Positions 1 to 7,567 of a DNA stretch of 11,533 nucleotides are shown piece after piece. The stretch lies in contig VGGT01000035.1 of NCBI GenBank assembly GCA_016868485.1, positions 1-11,533 of the forward strand. Direction: 5' to 3'. The position numbers were made by a program, and so were the translations under genes. The notes under the pieces are model-generated. The model saw nothing but the letters and a program-made list of their open reading frames with translations. It did no database searches and was not told the DNA's origin. This DNA is from Bacteroidota bacterium (GTDB lineage: Bacteria > Bacteroidota > Bacteroidia > UBA7662). Numbering within the stretch: the first letter of the stretch is position 1; every line of letters begins with the position of its first letter.

Positions 1-1557
1 AACCAAACGGCTATCACAGAGAAGATTTTGTTTATGGCAACCGACCCCGAGTCAGACAGCATACAATTCGAGGCAACCCACGCACGCTTATTTTTAGAAT
101 CGGGTTCGCTTAGCCTTTTCGGAATCGATCACATTCCCTGTGCCGACGCTTGGATATACCCACCAAATGGAACGGTACAGATCGGAAGAAAATCAAAAAT
201 TCAACCCATGTTGGGTGCTCGCCTTGTTTGGGACTCATTAACCCGAGCACATGAAGCCATAGATGTTCAGGTGAGCATTAACAGCCGTGTGAACTACCAA
301 GCGACCGGTTATTACAATTATTTGGTTAGAGGGGAAATGCCACAGAAAATTAGACTTAAAGAAATCGGTGTAGATTCATTTGGAATTAGTCGTGCCAATG
401 CCCGTGTTTACCGCGATTCGGGCTTTGTGATGGCACCCGGTATAGGCTTTGGTGGCACATTGGATATTAGGGGAGATTCTGTCGGCATTCATTTTACAGG
501 GGTAGGTGGTTTAAAGCATGTTCATCGAGCCACATTTACCTCATTCTTTAAAATAGACTCCCGATACAACCCACGAACGGATGCGGGGGTTCAGCTCTCA
601 TCATGGGTCGACGGGAGCGGGAAGCCGCTCTATACCGGTCTATTTTTGAACGCGTCACGCGCGCTTATTTATCCATTATTGGTTGGAAAAAAACGCAATC
701 CCACCGATTCAGCCCTTGCATTCATCGAATCTGGGACCATTCAATTTGATAGCATTACCTCGAATTATCAAATTTTTGATTTGGAAAACAAAGAAATCAA
801 CAGCCAAGAAGTACATACCTTTCAATTTTCGCCTCAAGACAGCTCATTTAAAGCTGAAGGTCGCCTTTGGTGTTTAAGTCAGTTATCATCAGGAAATTGG
901 CTGTCTTTAGCGGGTGTAATGAACCATAAAATGAACGAACAAGAGACCAAAGTCGATGCCCTTATGTACGTTCGTGATGTTCTTCCACAAAACGGGTTTA
1001 ACTACTTTGGCGGCTTGTTATCTGGAAATTACTTTAGAATGACGCGGAATGTAACTTCATCAGACTGGTTTGAAAGCGCCCTTGCCTGCCTTTCGCCCAA
1101 CGAACTAGTCAGTGAATTGACGCTGAACTACAGACTATCGAAGCAACTGCCCCAAGATCCCATTTCGGTGCACACCTGGTGCTTTGCACTACAACCCATG
1201 CGTTGGGATTCTGATGAAAGATCCTTTTCAGCCTCCAAAAATATGGGGGTAATTAGGGCTGGAGGCGAACTCATTAATAAGTATTATCCCGCATTCGTTG
1301 AATTTCGAAGACTACCCAAATCAGAAATTTTCAACCTTCTGGTGATGCCTGAGCGAGATAAAGACCTACTGATACAATTTAGAAACGGTTCATTTTACAC
1401 CTATTCGAATGACTCCGATTATCAAAAACTATTCGAAGAGGAACGTTCGCTAGCGAAAAAGAACCAGCGTGAGCGCTATAAGGAATCTGATGAATCTACT
1501 TTTTATCAGGTGATGAGCAGAAAAGAAGCACTTGATGCAACATTTATAGAACCCTAG
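1..1557 (+). CDS. C-terminal part of a large beta-rich protein of unknown function (5' end outside window)
   Basis: The reading frame is open from the first base of the window, so the gene begins to the left and only about the last 518 codons are seen. I do not recognise a named family. The visible part has no hydrophobic segment, alternates short beta-prone stretches, and has a lysine/glutamate/arginine-rich tail in its last 45 residues. The early stretch around residues 40-60 of the fragment (ADAWIYPPNGTVQIGRKSKI) resembles very large conserved Bacteroidota proteins of unknown role that I recall only in outline; this is memory, not a search. The only in-frame start-like codons near the left end (TTG 28, ATG 34) lie inside conserved-looking sequence and are unlikely to be the real start. 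The stop TAG at 1555-1557 sits in a small inverted repeat (AACCCT 1550-1555, AGGGTT 1564-1569), with no T tract after it. Sure it is coding; function unknown. Confidence 0.8.
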   Translation, partial: NQTAITEKILFMATDPESDSIQFEATHARLFLESGSLSLFGIDHIPCADAWIYPPNGTVQIGRKSKIQPMLGARLVWDSLTRAHEAIDVQVSINSRVNYQATGYYNYLVRGEMPQKIRLKEIGVDSFGISRANARVYRDSGFVMAPGIGFGGTLDIRGDSVGIHFTGVGGLKHVHRATFTSFFKIDSRYNPRTDAGVQLSSWVDGSGKPLYTGLFLNASRALIYPLLVGKKRNPTDSALAFIESGTIQFDSITSNYQIFDLENKEINSQEVHTFQFSPQDSSFKAEGRLWCLSQLSSGNWLSLAGVMNHKMNEQETKVDALMYVRDVLPQNGFNYFGGLLSGNYFRMTRNVTSSDWFESALACLSPNELVSELTLNYRLSKQLPQDPISVHTWCFALQPMRWDSDERSFSASKNMGVIRAGGELINKYYPAFVEFRRLPKSEIFNLLVMPERDKDLLIQFRNGSFYTYSNDSDYQKLFEEERSLAKKNQRERYKESDESTFYQVMSRKEALDATFIEP

Positions 1558-1604
1558 CCGAAGAGGGTTAAATAGGCCAGCTCATTTGAACTTTTATTAC
1601 CCTA

Positions 1605-1633
1605 ATTTGTTTATGAGATATCTCTTAACAAAT
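1605..1633. repeat. Nested palindrome upstream of clpS
   Basis: Outer arms ATTTGTT (1605-1611) and AACAAAT (1627-1633) are exact reverse complements. Between them lies the perfect palindrome GAGATATCTC (1615-1624), separated from the arms by 3 and 2 bases. It is in the 172-base gap between the unknown gene and clpS, about 100 bases before the clpS start. It could be a binding site for a dimeric regulator or a hairpin in a long clpS leader. No T run follows, so it is not a typical intrinsic terminator. No convincing promoter element was found elsewhere in this gap. Confidence 0.45.
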
Positions 1634-1729
1634 GAACGATTGCACAACCAACCTTCAGTAATTCAGCGATGAACTTAAAGTTTCTGCGACGAATCGAATG
1701 GAATTGAACGGATATCCTCATCACACACT

Positions 1730-2041
1730 ATGGAAATGATCAACAGATACTACCACAGAACCCAATCATCGGAAAATACTGAGACACTAGAAAGTGTTGA
1801 AGTATCAGAGGAAACCGAATCAACCCGATCTCTCATCCTTCACAACGACGATGTACATTCATTTACTGAGGTCATCTCATTGCTTGTTCAATATTGCAAC
1901 CACACCGAAGAACAAGCCGAACAGTGCGCCTGGATCACCCATTTTAGAGGAAAATGTACGGTCAAACAGGGGAGAAGAAGCGAATTAACTCCTCCCTACA
2001 AAAGTCTTCAAAAGGAAGGGCTATCCGTGAGCATTGAGTGA
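1730..2041 (+). CDS. clpS: ClpS, ATP-dependent Clp protease adaptor
   Basis: ClpS binds proteins bearing destabilising N-terminal residues (N-degrons) and delivers them to the ClpA/ClpC hexamer for degradation by ClpP in the cytosol. The 103-residue protein has the usual layout: a variable, acidic, probably flexible N-terminal tail (about residues 1-33), which in known ClpS proteins enters the unfoldase, followed by the folded core. Visible core hallmarks are the NDD motif (N39-D40-D41) at the start of the N-degron pocket, and H71 in THFRGKCTV, matching the conserved pocket histidine of the HxxGK region. The residues EEQAEQC before it fit the helix preceding that strand. ATG at 1730 is followed by a second ATG at 1736; either is possible, since there is no Shine-Dalgarno sequence to decide. 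The stop overlaps a GTG that could start the next gene, suggesting co-transcription with the M48 protease. Family assignment is firm. Confidence 0.93.
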   Translation: MEMINRYYHRTQSSENTETLESVEVSEETESTRSLILHNDDVHSFTEVISLLVQYCNHTEEQAEQCAWITHFRGKCTVKQGRRSELTPPYKSLQKEGLSVSIE

Positions 2042-2076
2042 ATGTAAGTCAGCACATCGAGAGCCAAATGTTCAGG

Positions 2077-2910
2077 ATGAACAAACGATATAAATTCTTG
2101 CGTCTTCGGATGCTTTCGCTTTGTTTGTGCCTATTACTATTGTCGTCGACCTGCGATAAGGTTCCGTACACCGGAAGAAGTCGATTGACACTCGTAAGCG
2201 AAACAACCCTCGTGGATCTGGCCAAGAAGGAGTACAAAACGATGCTTTCTCAATCTAAAATCGTTCGGGGCACAACGGATGCCCGTCGGGTTGAAGAAAT
2301 TGGAAGAAAATTAGCTTCAGTTGTAGAGCGAATGCAAAAATTTCACAAAACATCTGGTTCCATACCATTTGAATGGGAATTTTCTTTAGTGAATGATCCA
2401 CAAGTCAATGCTTGGTGTATGCCGGGAGGAAAAGTGTGCTTTTATACAGGAATTATGCCATTTTGCCAATCAGACGATGCCTTGGCTACCGTAATGGGCC
2501 ATGAAATTGCCCATGCTTTGGCACGACATGGAAATGAACGCCTGTCGCAGTCGCTGTTGGCCCAAGCGGGTGGACTCATCACCGCATTCGTCTTGGATCT
2601 TGAGACGGCCGAACAACGCGAGCTCTTCGGCCAAGCTTTCGGATTAGCGGTAAACGTAGGTGCCCTACTGCCATTCAACAGAAGCCACGAATCAGAGGCC
2701 GATCGACTCGGACAGATCATTATGGCAGCAGGAGGATACGATCCCGCTCAATCCTACAAATTGTGGGAAAATATGGCCAAAGAAACCAAGGGTTCAAACA
2801 TTCCAATGATGCTCAGCAGCCATCCCTCACATGCTCAGCGGATAGAGGAATTGAAGGCACACGCCCCGGTTGCCCGGCGCGTCGCGCTTCAATACCCATC
2901 ATCACCTTGA
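2077..2910 (+). CDS. M48-family zinc metalloprotease, predicted lipoprotein
   Basis: This is a peptidase M48 (BepA/LoiP-like) enzyme expected to act in the periplasm on misfolded or mislocalised envelope proteins. From ATG 2077 the 277-residue product begins with a basic stretch (MNKRYKFLRLR), then a leucine-rich core and the lipobox LSST-C, with C26 as the lipidation site. The following CDKVPYTGRSRLTLVSE is typical of lipoprotein M48 peptidases. The zinc site is visible: HEIAH at 142-146 and the third ligand in ESEAD (E205, D209). The family motifs MPGG (115-118) and HPSHAQRI (249-256) are also present. A longer frame starting at GTG 2038 overlaps the clpS stop (GTGA) but adds 13 residues ahead of the signal peptide; ATG 2068 is also possible. 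I chose 2077 because it gives a signal peptide of normal length. No tetratricopeptide tail follows, unlike BepA. Family certain; substrate unknown. Confidence 0.9.
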   Translation: MNKRYKFLRLRMLSLCLCLLLLSSTCDKVPYTGRSRLTLVSETTLVDLAKKEYKTMLSQSKIVRGTTDARRVEEIGRKLASVVERMQKFHKTSGSIPFEWEFSLVNDPQVNAWCMPGGKVCFYTGIMPFCQSDDALATVMGHEIAHALARHGNERLSQSLLAQAGGLITAFVLDLETAEQRELFGQAFGLAVNVGALLPFNRSHESEADRLGQIIMAAGGYDPAQSYKLWENMAKETKGSNIPMMLSSHPSHAQRIEELKAHAPVARRVALQYPSSP

Positions 2911-2965
2911 TCGAGCTATTTTTTGTATATTTAGGGGTGTATTTGAAAAACAAAACTTTTTGGGC

Positions 2966-3466
2966 ATGTTAACGGGTATCGTATTGTTGTTGCTCGTTGG
3001 TCTACTGCTTTTGATGGCCGAGGTTTTTCTGGTACCTGGGGTCACTTTCGTGGGAATAGCTGGTGTTCTGCTTATGGTTATTGGTGTTTGGATGGCTTAT
3101 GCAGAATACGGACAAACAACGGGACATTATGTTCTTTTGGCTTCCCTCACAATCAGCAGTTATTTACTCATTCGTGCCTTTCGATCAGGTTTTTGGGGGA
3201 CGTTTGCGCTTAAAAGCACCTTAGAAGACGCTCATTCGCCCGAGCCCGGTCAAACCGATACAAGAAAACCGATCATGATCGGAATGTCGGCGCGCGCTGT
3301 TAGTCGACTCCGCCCCATGGGTTTGGCAGATTTTAATGGAGAAATTCGTGAAGTAGAGCTCAGTGATGGTTGGGCAGAACCCGGCGAAGACTTGATCGTA
3401 ACCCATATTGATTTCCACAAGATATTTGTTCAATTAAAACCCACAAACCCCTCCACCCATGTCTGA
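2966..3466 (+). CDS. NfeD-like membrane protein (short type)
   Basis: Short NfeD proteins are membrane proteins found beside flotillins or stomatins and thought to work with them in organising membrane microdomains. The 166-residue product from ATG 2966 has three hydrophobic segments (about residues 3-22, 25-46 and 54-70), a charged linker (about 85-102), and a C-terminal OB-fold-like domain (about 103-158). In that domain, the pattern VSRLRPMGLADFNGEIREVE and then GWAEPGEDLIVTHID matches the NfeD C-terminal consensus: LRP-G--, -G--, then G--V. There is no serine-protease (ClpP-like) domain, so this is the short class. The frame is open upstream to 2870, but that part overlaps the M48 gene and lacks membrane character, so ATG 2966 is preferred. 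The gene ends 8 bases inside floA, indicating translational coupling. Confidence 0.86.
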   Translation: MLTGIVLLLLVGLLLLMAEVFLVPGVTFVGIAGVLLMVIGVWMAYAEYGQTTGHYVLLASLTISSYLLIRAFRSGFWGTFALKSTLEDAHSPEPGQTDTRKPIMIGMSARAVSRLRPMGLADFNGEIREVELSDGWAEPGEDLIVTHIDFHKIFVQLKPTNPSTHV

Positions 3467-4436
3467 CGTTGGCGCACTCTTCCTTGGTTTAGGCGGCATT
3501 TTGCTGCTCATATTTATGTTTTTGTACTTTGTCCCCATAAACCTGTGGATCACCGCAGTTTTTTCAGGGGTCAAAATCAGCATATTGGATCTTGTTCTGA
3601 TGCGGATACGGAAAGTGCCACCCGGAGTGGTCGTGAATGCACTTATTACATCCACCAAGGCAGGTTTACGAACGAATGCCAATGAGATTGAAACACATTA
3701 CCTCGCAGGAGGGCACGTGAACAACGTGATACGGGCATTGATTTCTGCCGAAAAGGCCAATATTGCGCTCGATTTCAAAGCCGCTACGGCCATCGACCTT
3801 GCGGGTAGAGATGTTTTTGAGGCGGTCCAGATGTCGGTTAATCCCCGTGTCATTGATACCCCACCGGTGGCAGCTGTGGCCAAAGATGGCATTCAACTCA
3901 TTGCCAAGGCAAGGGTAACTGTTCGTGCGAACATCAAGCAACTCGTTGGTGGAGCAGGCGAGGAGACCATTTTGGCCAGGGTAGGAGAGGGGGTAGTTTC
4001 TTCGATCGGGTCTGCAGTTAACCACAAAGAGGTGTTGGAGAATCCAGATAAAATATCTAAGGTTGTTCTGAGCAAAGGTCTTGATGCAGGGACAGCATTT
4101 GAAATCTTATCCATTGATATTGCCGATGTAGATGTCGGAAAGAATATTGGGGCTGTACTACAAACAGACCAAGCGGAAGCCGACAAGAAAATCGCGCAGG
4201 CACGCGCAGAAGAACGACGAGCCATGGCTGTTGCTCTCGAACAAGAACACGTGGCGCTTGCTCAGGAGGCCCGTGCCAAAGTAATCGAAGCCGAAGCCCA
4301 GATACCGATTGCTATGGCCGATGCATTTAGAAATGGTCAACTTGGGGTGATGGACTACTACAGAATGCAGAACCTAAAATCAGACACAGACATGCGCGAG
4401 TCTATTGCCCGGCCGGGAGGTGGTACGAAAAAATAG
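3459..4436 (+). CDS. floA: Flotillin-like protein FloA
   Basis: FloA is a bacterial flotillin (UPF0365 family) that oligomerises on the inner face of the cytoplasmic membrane and organises functional membrane microdomains. The 325-residue product matches the usual length (about 330). A hydrophobic N-terminal hairpin (residues 5-36) anchors it. An SPFH/PHB-like domain follows, with conserved stretches PPGVVVNALITSTKAGL (54-70) and VNPRVIDTPPVAAVAKDGI (127-145). The C-terminal region (about 236-290) is an alanine/glutamate-rich coiled coil (AQARAEERRAMAVALEQE), and then the characteristic NGQLGVMDYYRMQN motif (292-305). The start ATG lies within the 3' end of the NfeD-like gene (8-base overlap ATGTCTGA). 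The stop TAG (4434-4436) is 5 bases from the stop of the opposing HtrA-type gene. Assignment is firm. Confidence 0.95.
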   Translation: MSDVGALFLGLGGILLLIFMFLYFVPINLWITAVFSGVKISILDLVLMRIRKVPPGVVVNALITSTKAGLRTNANEIETHYLAGGHVNNVIRALISAEKANIALDFKAATAIDLAGRDVFEAVQMSVNPRVIDTPPVAAVAKDGIQLIAKARVTVRANIKQLVGGAGEETILARVGEGVVSSIGSAVNHKEVLENPDKISKVVLSKGLDAGTAFEILSIDIADVDVGKNIGAVLQTDQAEADKKIAQARAEERRAMAVALEQEHVALAQEARAKVIEAEAQIPIAMADAFRNGQLGVMDYYRMQNLKSDTDMRESIARPGGGTKK

Positions 4437-4441
4437 GTTCC

Positions 4442-5938
4442 TCAGTAACTAAAATAGGTGAAATAGGATCTTCGACCACTTTGGTCGACTCCCTCAACCG
4501 TTACCTGACCCCGGCTGTGTTTGAGTAGATCAATACACTGCTCAATTTCTGTAACGGGCGTTCGATTTATTTGAACGATGATCAGACCATCTCTCAGGCC
4601 CATTCTCCTTAAACTACCTTGACCGGCTTGACTGATTTTAACGCCTCCTGATATACCCAAACGGTCTTTTTCTAATTTGCTGACTGTTTCAAAATGCGCG
4701 CCTAGTTCAGCAGAGAAATACTTTTCAGATTTAACCGCACCCAGACCACCTTCCGTATTGGTCAGTTTAATGTGTACCGTTTGTCGTTTGCCCGATCGCT
4801 CATAAACGAGAGAAACTTCATCGCCAGGCCTGTGGTAGCTCAGCAATTCATCGAAAGTTGACTTGCCATCAATGGTATGGCCATCAAATGCTGTGATCAC
4901 ATCGCCCTCCTTGATCCCTGCATCCTTGGCGGGTCCATAACTCGACATACTGCCCACCATAACTCCTGCATTTGATGTGAGACCCGCTTGCTTTCGTACA
5001 CGCGCATCGATTTCTATAACATCCGCTCCAAAAAATGCCCGCTGAACAGATCCAAACTCGCGCAAATCGCGGATTACCTTCTGAACAATATTAGAGGGAA
5101 TGGCGAATCCATAGCCGTTATAGGCTCCGGTACGCGAAATAATAGCCGTGTTGATCCCCACCAATTCGCCTTGCGTGTTCACCAATGCCCCGCCCGAATT
5201 TCCTGGGTTGATGGCAGCGTCCGTTTGAATAAAACTTTCTATGGGAAAGAGATTATTCACCAAATTTAAATTTCTTCCTTTGGCACTCACGATGCCCGCC
5301 GTTACCGTGGAAGTCAAGTTAAATGGATTTCCCACGGCCAATACCCATTCACCGACGCTCAACCGATTGCTGTTGGAGAAGGAAATGACAGGCAATCGCT
5401 CGCCATCAATTTTCAAAAGGGCCAAATCCGTTGAGGGGTCTGTTCCAACAATCTTAGCTATATATGAATCTTTGTTGGTGAGTACGACCTCTACCTGAGA
5501 CGCCTTTTCAACTACATGGTTGTTGGTGACGATGTATCCATCGGCTGATACAATAACCCCCGAACCAGAATTTACCACCGCTTCTTGTCGCTGGTTGAAA
5601 AAATCCCCAAAAAACCAGTCATTGAACGAACGCTGCGCCGCTGTACCCGTTGTTTTAAGGTACACAACCGCAGAAGTACTTTGTTCAGAAGCCAAAACAA
5701 AATCTGGAAGTGTACCCGATGCTCCCGCTAAAATACTATTGTAGCGCCTGGATGATGAACCAATTTGTTCAGAAGCAGCGAACCACGGAGTAGCGTCAAC
5801 ATCAGTGGGCTCATGAATGCCCAACTTCAACCCGTTCAGTTGCCACCTCCAATGGGCTAAAGATCCACCAATATAGCCGGCTAAAGAAGCGAGAAACATA
5901 AATGCCAGGATTGCACCGATTAAAAACGTCTTTTTCAT
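4442..5938 (-). CDS. HtrA/DegP-type periplasmic serine protease with two PDZ domains
   Basis: HtrA proteases degrade or refold damaged proteins in the cell envelope. The 498-residue product starts with MKKTFLIGAILAFMF and a hydrophobic segment (about 5-26) without a lipobox, so it is a signal peptide or membrane anchor. The trypsin-like domain spans about 80-295. The catalytic triad is complete: H141 in TNNHVV, D171 in STDLALLKID and S248 in NPGNSGGAL. An LA-loop-like segment (about 102-120, FNDWFFGDFF) precedes it. PDZ1 is about 296-395 (carboxylate loop probably near FFGADV at 302-307) and PDZ2 about 405-490 (GVKISQAGQGSLRRMGLRDG). Length fits the DegP/DegQ class. The start is the only good ATG before the signal sequence. 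A 7-of-8 match to the Bacteroidota -7 element (TCGTTTTG on the minus strand, 5962-5969) lies upstream, without a -33 partner. It converges on floA with a 5-base gap. DegP versus DegQ cannot be told from the sequence. Confidence 0.95.
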   Translation of the reverse strand: MKKTFLIGAILAFMFLASLAGYIGGSLAHWRWQLNGLKLGIHEPTDVDATPWFAASEQIGSSSRRYNSILAGASGTLPDFVLASEQSTSAVVYLKTTGTAAQRSFNDWFFGDFFNQRQEAVVNSGSGVIVSADGYIVTNNHVVEKASQVEVVLTNKDSYIAKIVGTDPSTDLALLKIDGERLPVISFSNSNRLSVGEWVLAVGNPFNLTSTVTAGIVSAKGRNLNLVNNLFPIESFIQTDAAINPGNSGGALVNTQGELVGINTAIISRTGAYNGYGFAIPSNIVQKVIRDLREFGSVQRAFFGADVIEIDARVRKQAGLTSNAGVMVGSMSSYGPAKDAGIKEGDVITAFDGHTIDGKSTFDELLSYHRPGDEVSLVYERSGKRQTVHIKLTNTEGGLGAVKSEKYFSAELGAHFETVSKLEKDRLGISGGVKISQAGQGSLRRMGLRDGLIIVQINRTPVTEIEQCIDLLKHSRGQVTVEGVDQSGRRSYFTYFSY

Positions 5939-6039
5939 TAGGATTGGATTTCATTCAGCCCCAAAACGAATAAACCCTAAATTTTGTTCGCCACCCACGA
6001 AAATTCCTGTCGATTATCTCGCCCATGCCCTGCATGGTT

Positions 6040-6047
6040 TATTTTTG
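6040..6047 (+). promoter_or_regulatory. Candidate -7 promoter element of the isocitrate dehydrogenase gene
   Basis: TATTTTTG is an exact match to the Bacteroidota -7 consensus TAnnTTTG. It ends 5 bases before the ATG at 6053, so the expected transcription start falls at or next to the start codon, which would make the mRNA nearly leaderless. No TTTG is seen at the expected -33 distance. A chance match remains possible. Confidence 0.4.
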
Positions 6048-6052
6048 CGCGC

Positions 6053-7516
6053 ATGAAAAACCACCAAAGTCTTATTCCGATTACTGTGGCCCACGGCGAT
6101 GGCATTGGCCCCGAAATTATGCGTGCTGCCCTTCGGATGCTCGAAGCATCAGGTGCACCTATAGCTATCGAAACCATAGAGATTGGTGAAAAATTATATT
6201 TATCTGGCAACACTTCAGGAATTGGATCGGAAGCATGGGAATCGCTTTTTCGAACAAAAGTTTTCTTAAAGGGTCCCATCACCACGCCATTTGGCGGGGG
6301 CTACAAATCACTGAATGTTACAGCCCGGAAAACCTTGGGTTTGTTTGCCAATATTCGTCCGTGCATTTCCTATTCTCCTTTTGTATTCACCCGATTTCCC
6401 CAGATGGATGTGGTAATAATCAGGGAGAACGAAGAGGATCTATATGCCGGTATCGAATACCGACAGACCAGACAAGTTTATCAGACCTTGAAATTGGTGT
6501 CCGAACCAGGTTCTGAGAAGATTGTTCGATATGCCTTTGAATATGCCCGAAACAACGGACGCAAGAAGGTGACCTGTTTGATTAAAGACAACATCATGAA
6601 GGTGACCGATGGCCTCTTTCATAGGGTATTCGATCGTGTGGCGGCTGAATTTCCTGAAATTAAATCGGACAGCATGATCATAGACATCGGCACGGCCCGC
6701 CTTGCCGATAGCCCGGAAATCTTTGATGTCATCGTAACCCAGAATTTATACGGCGACATTATTTCGGATGTGGCCGCCCAATTAAGTGGGTCTGTGGGAA
6801 TTGGTGGAAGTGCCAATGTGGGCGATAAATGTGCCATGTTTGAAGCGATTCACGGCTCTGCTCCAGATTTAGCGGGTAAAGACCTTGCCAATCCTTCAGG
6901 TTTACTCCTCTCCGCGATCATGATGTTGGTGCACATTAACCTGCCCGAACCCGCTGCCGCCCTTCACAATGCATGGTTAAAAACACTAGAAGATGGCATT
7001 CATACGGGCGACATATATAAATCAGGAATGAGCCGCATTCGGGTTGGAACACAGGGATTCGCAGATGCCGTGATTGAGCGACTGGGTACCATACCAACCC
7101 AAGGAGAGGCGGTAACCTACACCCAGCAAATAAAACCGATACAACCATCGAGTTGGAACCTTAAGATGGCATCTGAAACCAAAACACTGACAGGGGTCGA
7201 TATTTTTTTAGATTATCCCAACATTAAACCCAATGATTTAGGTGCCCTCTTGGATTCATTAACCGTTCAGGGTTTAAAATTGGTGGTGGTTTCCAACCGC
7301 GGAGTGAAGGTTTATCCCGATGGCTTTGCCGATACGTTTTGTACGGATCATTGGCGCTGTCGGTTCGAAGCCATTGAAAAGGGATCTACGATCGAATTTG
7401 GGAAGGTTCTGGCCCAAATGGAAGCTTTTCATGTTGCCGGACTCGACTGCATCAAAAGCGAAAACCTATATTTGTTTGATGGGCATGTGGGGTATTCCCT
7501 CGCTCAAGGTCAATAA
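6053..7516 (+). CDS. icd: Isocitrate dehydrogenase, long dimeric type (C-terminal extension); cofactor residues look NAD-type
   Basis: The enzyme oxidatively decarboxylates isocitrate to 2-oxoglutarate in the TCA cycle. The 487-residue product has the isocitrate/isopropylmalate dehydrogenase fold (about 8-345) plus a C-terminal domain (about 375-487), as in the Thermus and Rickettsia/alphaproteobacterial enzymes. Substrate residues are visible: S86, N88, R92 and R102 in the stretch KSLNVTARKTLGLFANIRP; R124 and Y131 in RENEEDLYAG; K178 in IKDNIMK; metal-binding D235 and D239 in LYGDIISD. At the cofactor site, GSAPDLAGKDLANP has D272, L273 and A279 where E. coli NADP enzyme has K344, Y345 and V351; Asp-Ile-Ala at these places marks NAD use in the superfamily. 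Many relatives are nevertheless annotated as NADP-dependent. The frame is open back to a TTG at 5984, but the conserved core begins right after ATG 6053, so that start is chosen. hutI follows 51 bases later on the same strand. Confidence 0.93.
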   Translation: MKNHQSLIPITVAHGDGIGPEIMRAALRMLEASGAPIAIETIEIGEKLYLSGNTSGIGSEAWESLFRTKVFLKGPITTPFGGGYKSLNVTARKTLGLFANIRPCISYSPFVFTRFPQMDVVIIRENEEDLYAGIEYRQTRQVYQTLKLVSEPGSEKIVRYAFEYARNNGRKKVTCLIKDNIMKVTDGLFHRVFDRVAAEFPEIKSDSMIIDIGTARLADSPEIFDVIVTQNLYGDIISDVAAQLSGSVGIGGSANVGDKCAMFEAIHGSAPDLAGKDLANPSGLLLSAIMMLVHINLPEPAAALHNAWLKTLEDGIHTGDIYKSGMSRIRVGTQGFADAVIERLGTIPTQGEAVTYTQQIKPIQPSSWNLKMASETKTLTGVDIFLDYPNIKPNDLGALLDSLTVQGLKLVVVSNRGVKVYPDGFADTFCTDHWRCRFEAIEKGSTIEFGKVLAQMEAFHVAGLDCIKSENLYLFDGHVGYSLAQGQ

Positions 7517-7567
7517 TCGATGAGGTCGCGTTTGCTTTGCGGTCTGATTCGTTCAAATGGTTATTAG

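Noticed and set aside
1550..1569. Inverted repeat AACCCT/AGGGTT as a terminator of the first gene
   Set aside because: The stem is only 6 bp with an 8-base loop and no T tract follows; it is noted in the gene entry but not called as a terminator.
2926..2933. TATATTTA as a -7 promoter element for nfeD
   Set aside because: It is a 7-of-8 match with no -33 partner at the right distance, in AT-rich sequence between closely spaced genes where read-through from the M48 gene is simpler.
2870..2965. Upstream in-frame extension of the NfeD-like protein
   Set aside because: The extension overlaps the end of the M48 gene and would place 32 non-conserved residues in front of the first membrane segment.
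3666..4025. Minus-strand open frame of 119 codons inside floA
   Set aside because: It is the shadow of the conserved SPFH region of floA; no coding signature of its own.
5984..6052. Upstream TTG start adding 23 residues to isocitrate dehydrogenase
   Set aside because: The added residues resemble no known extension and would overlap the promoter-like element; the conserved core begins right after ATG 6053.
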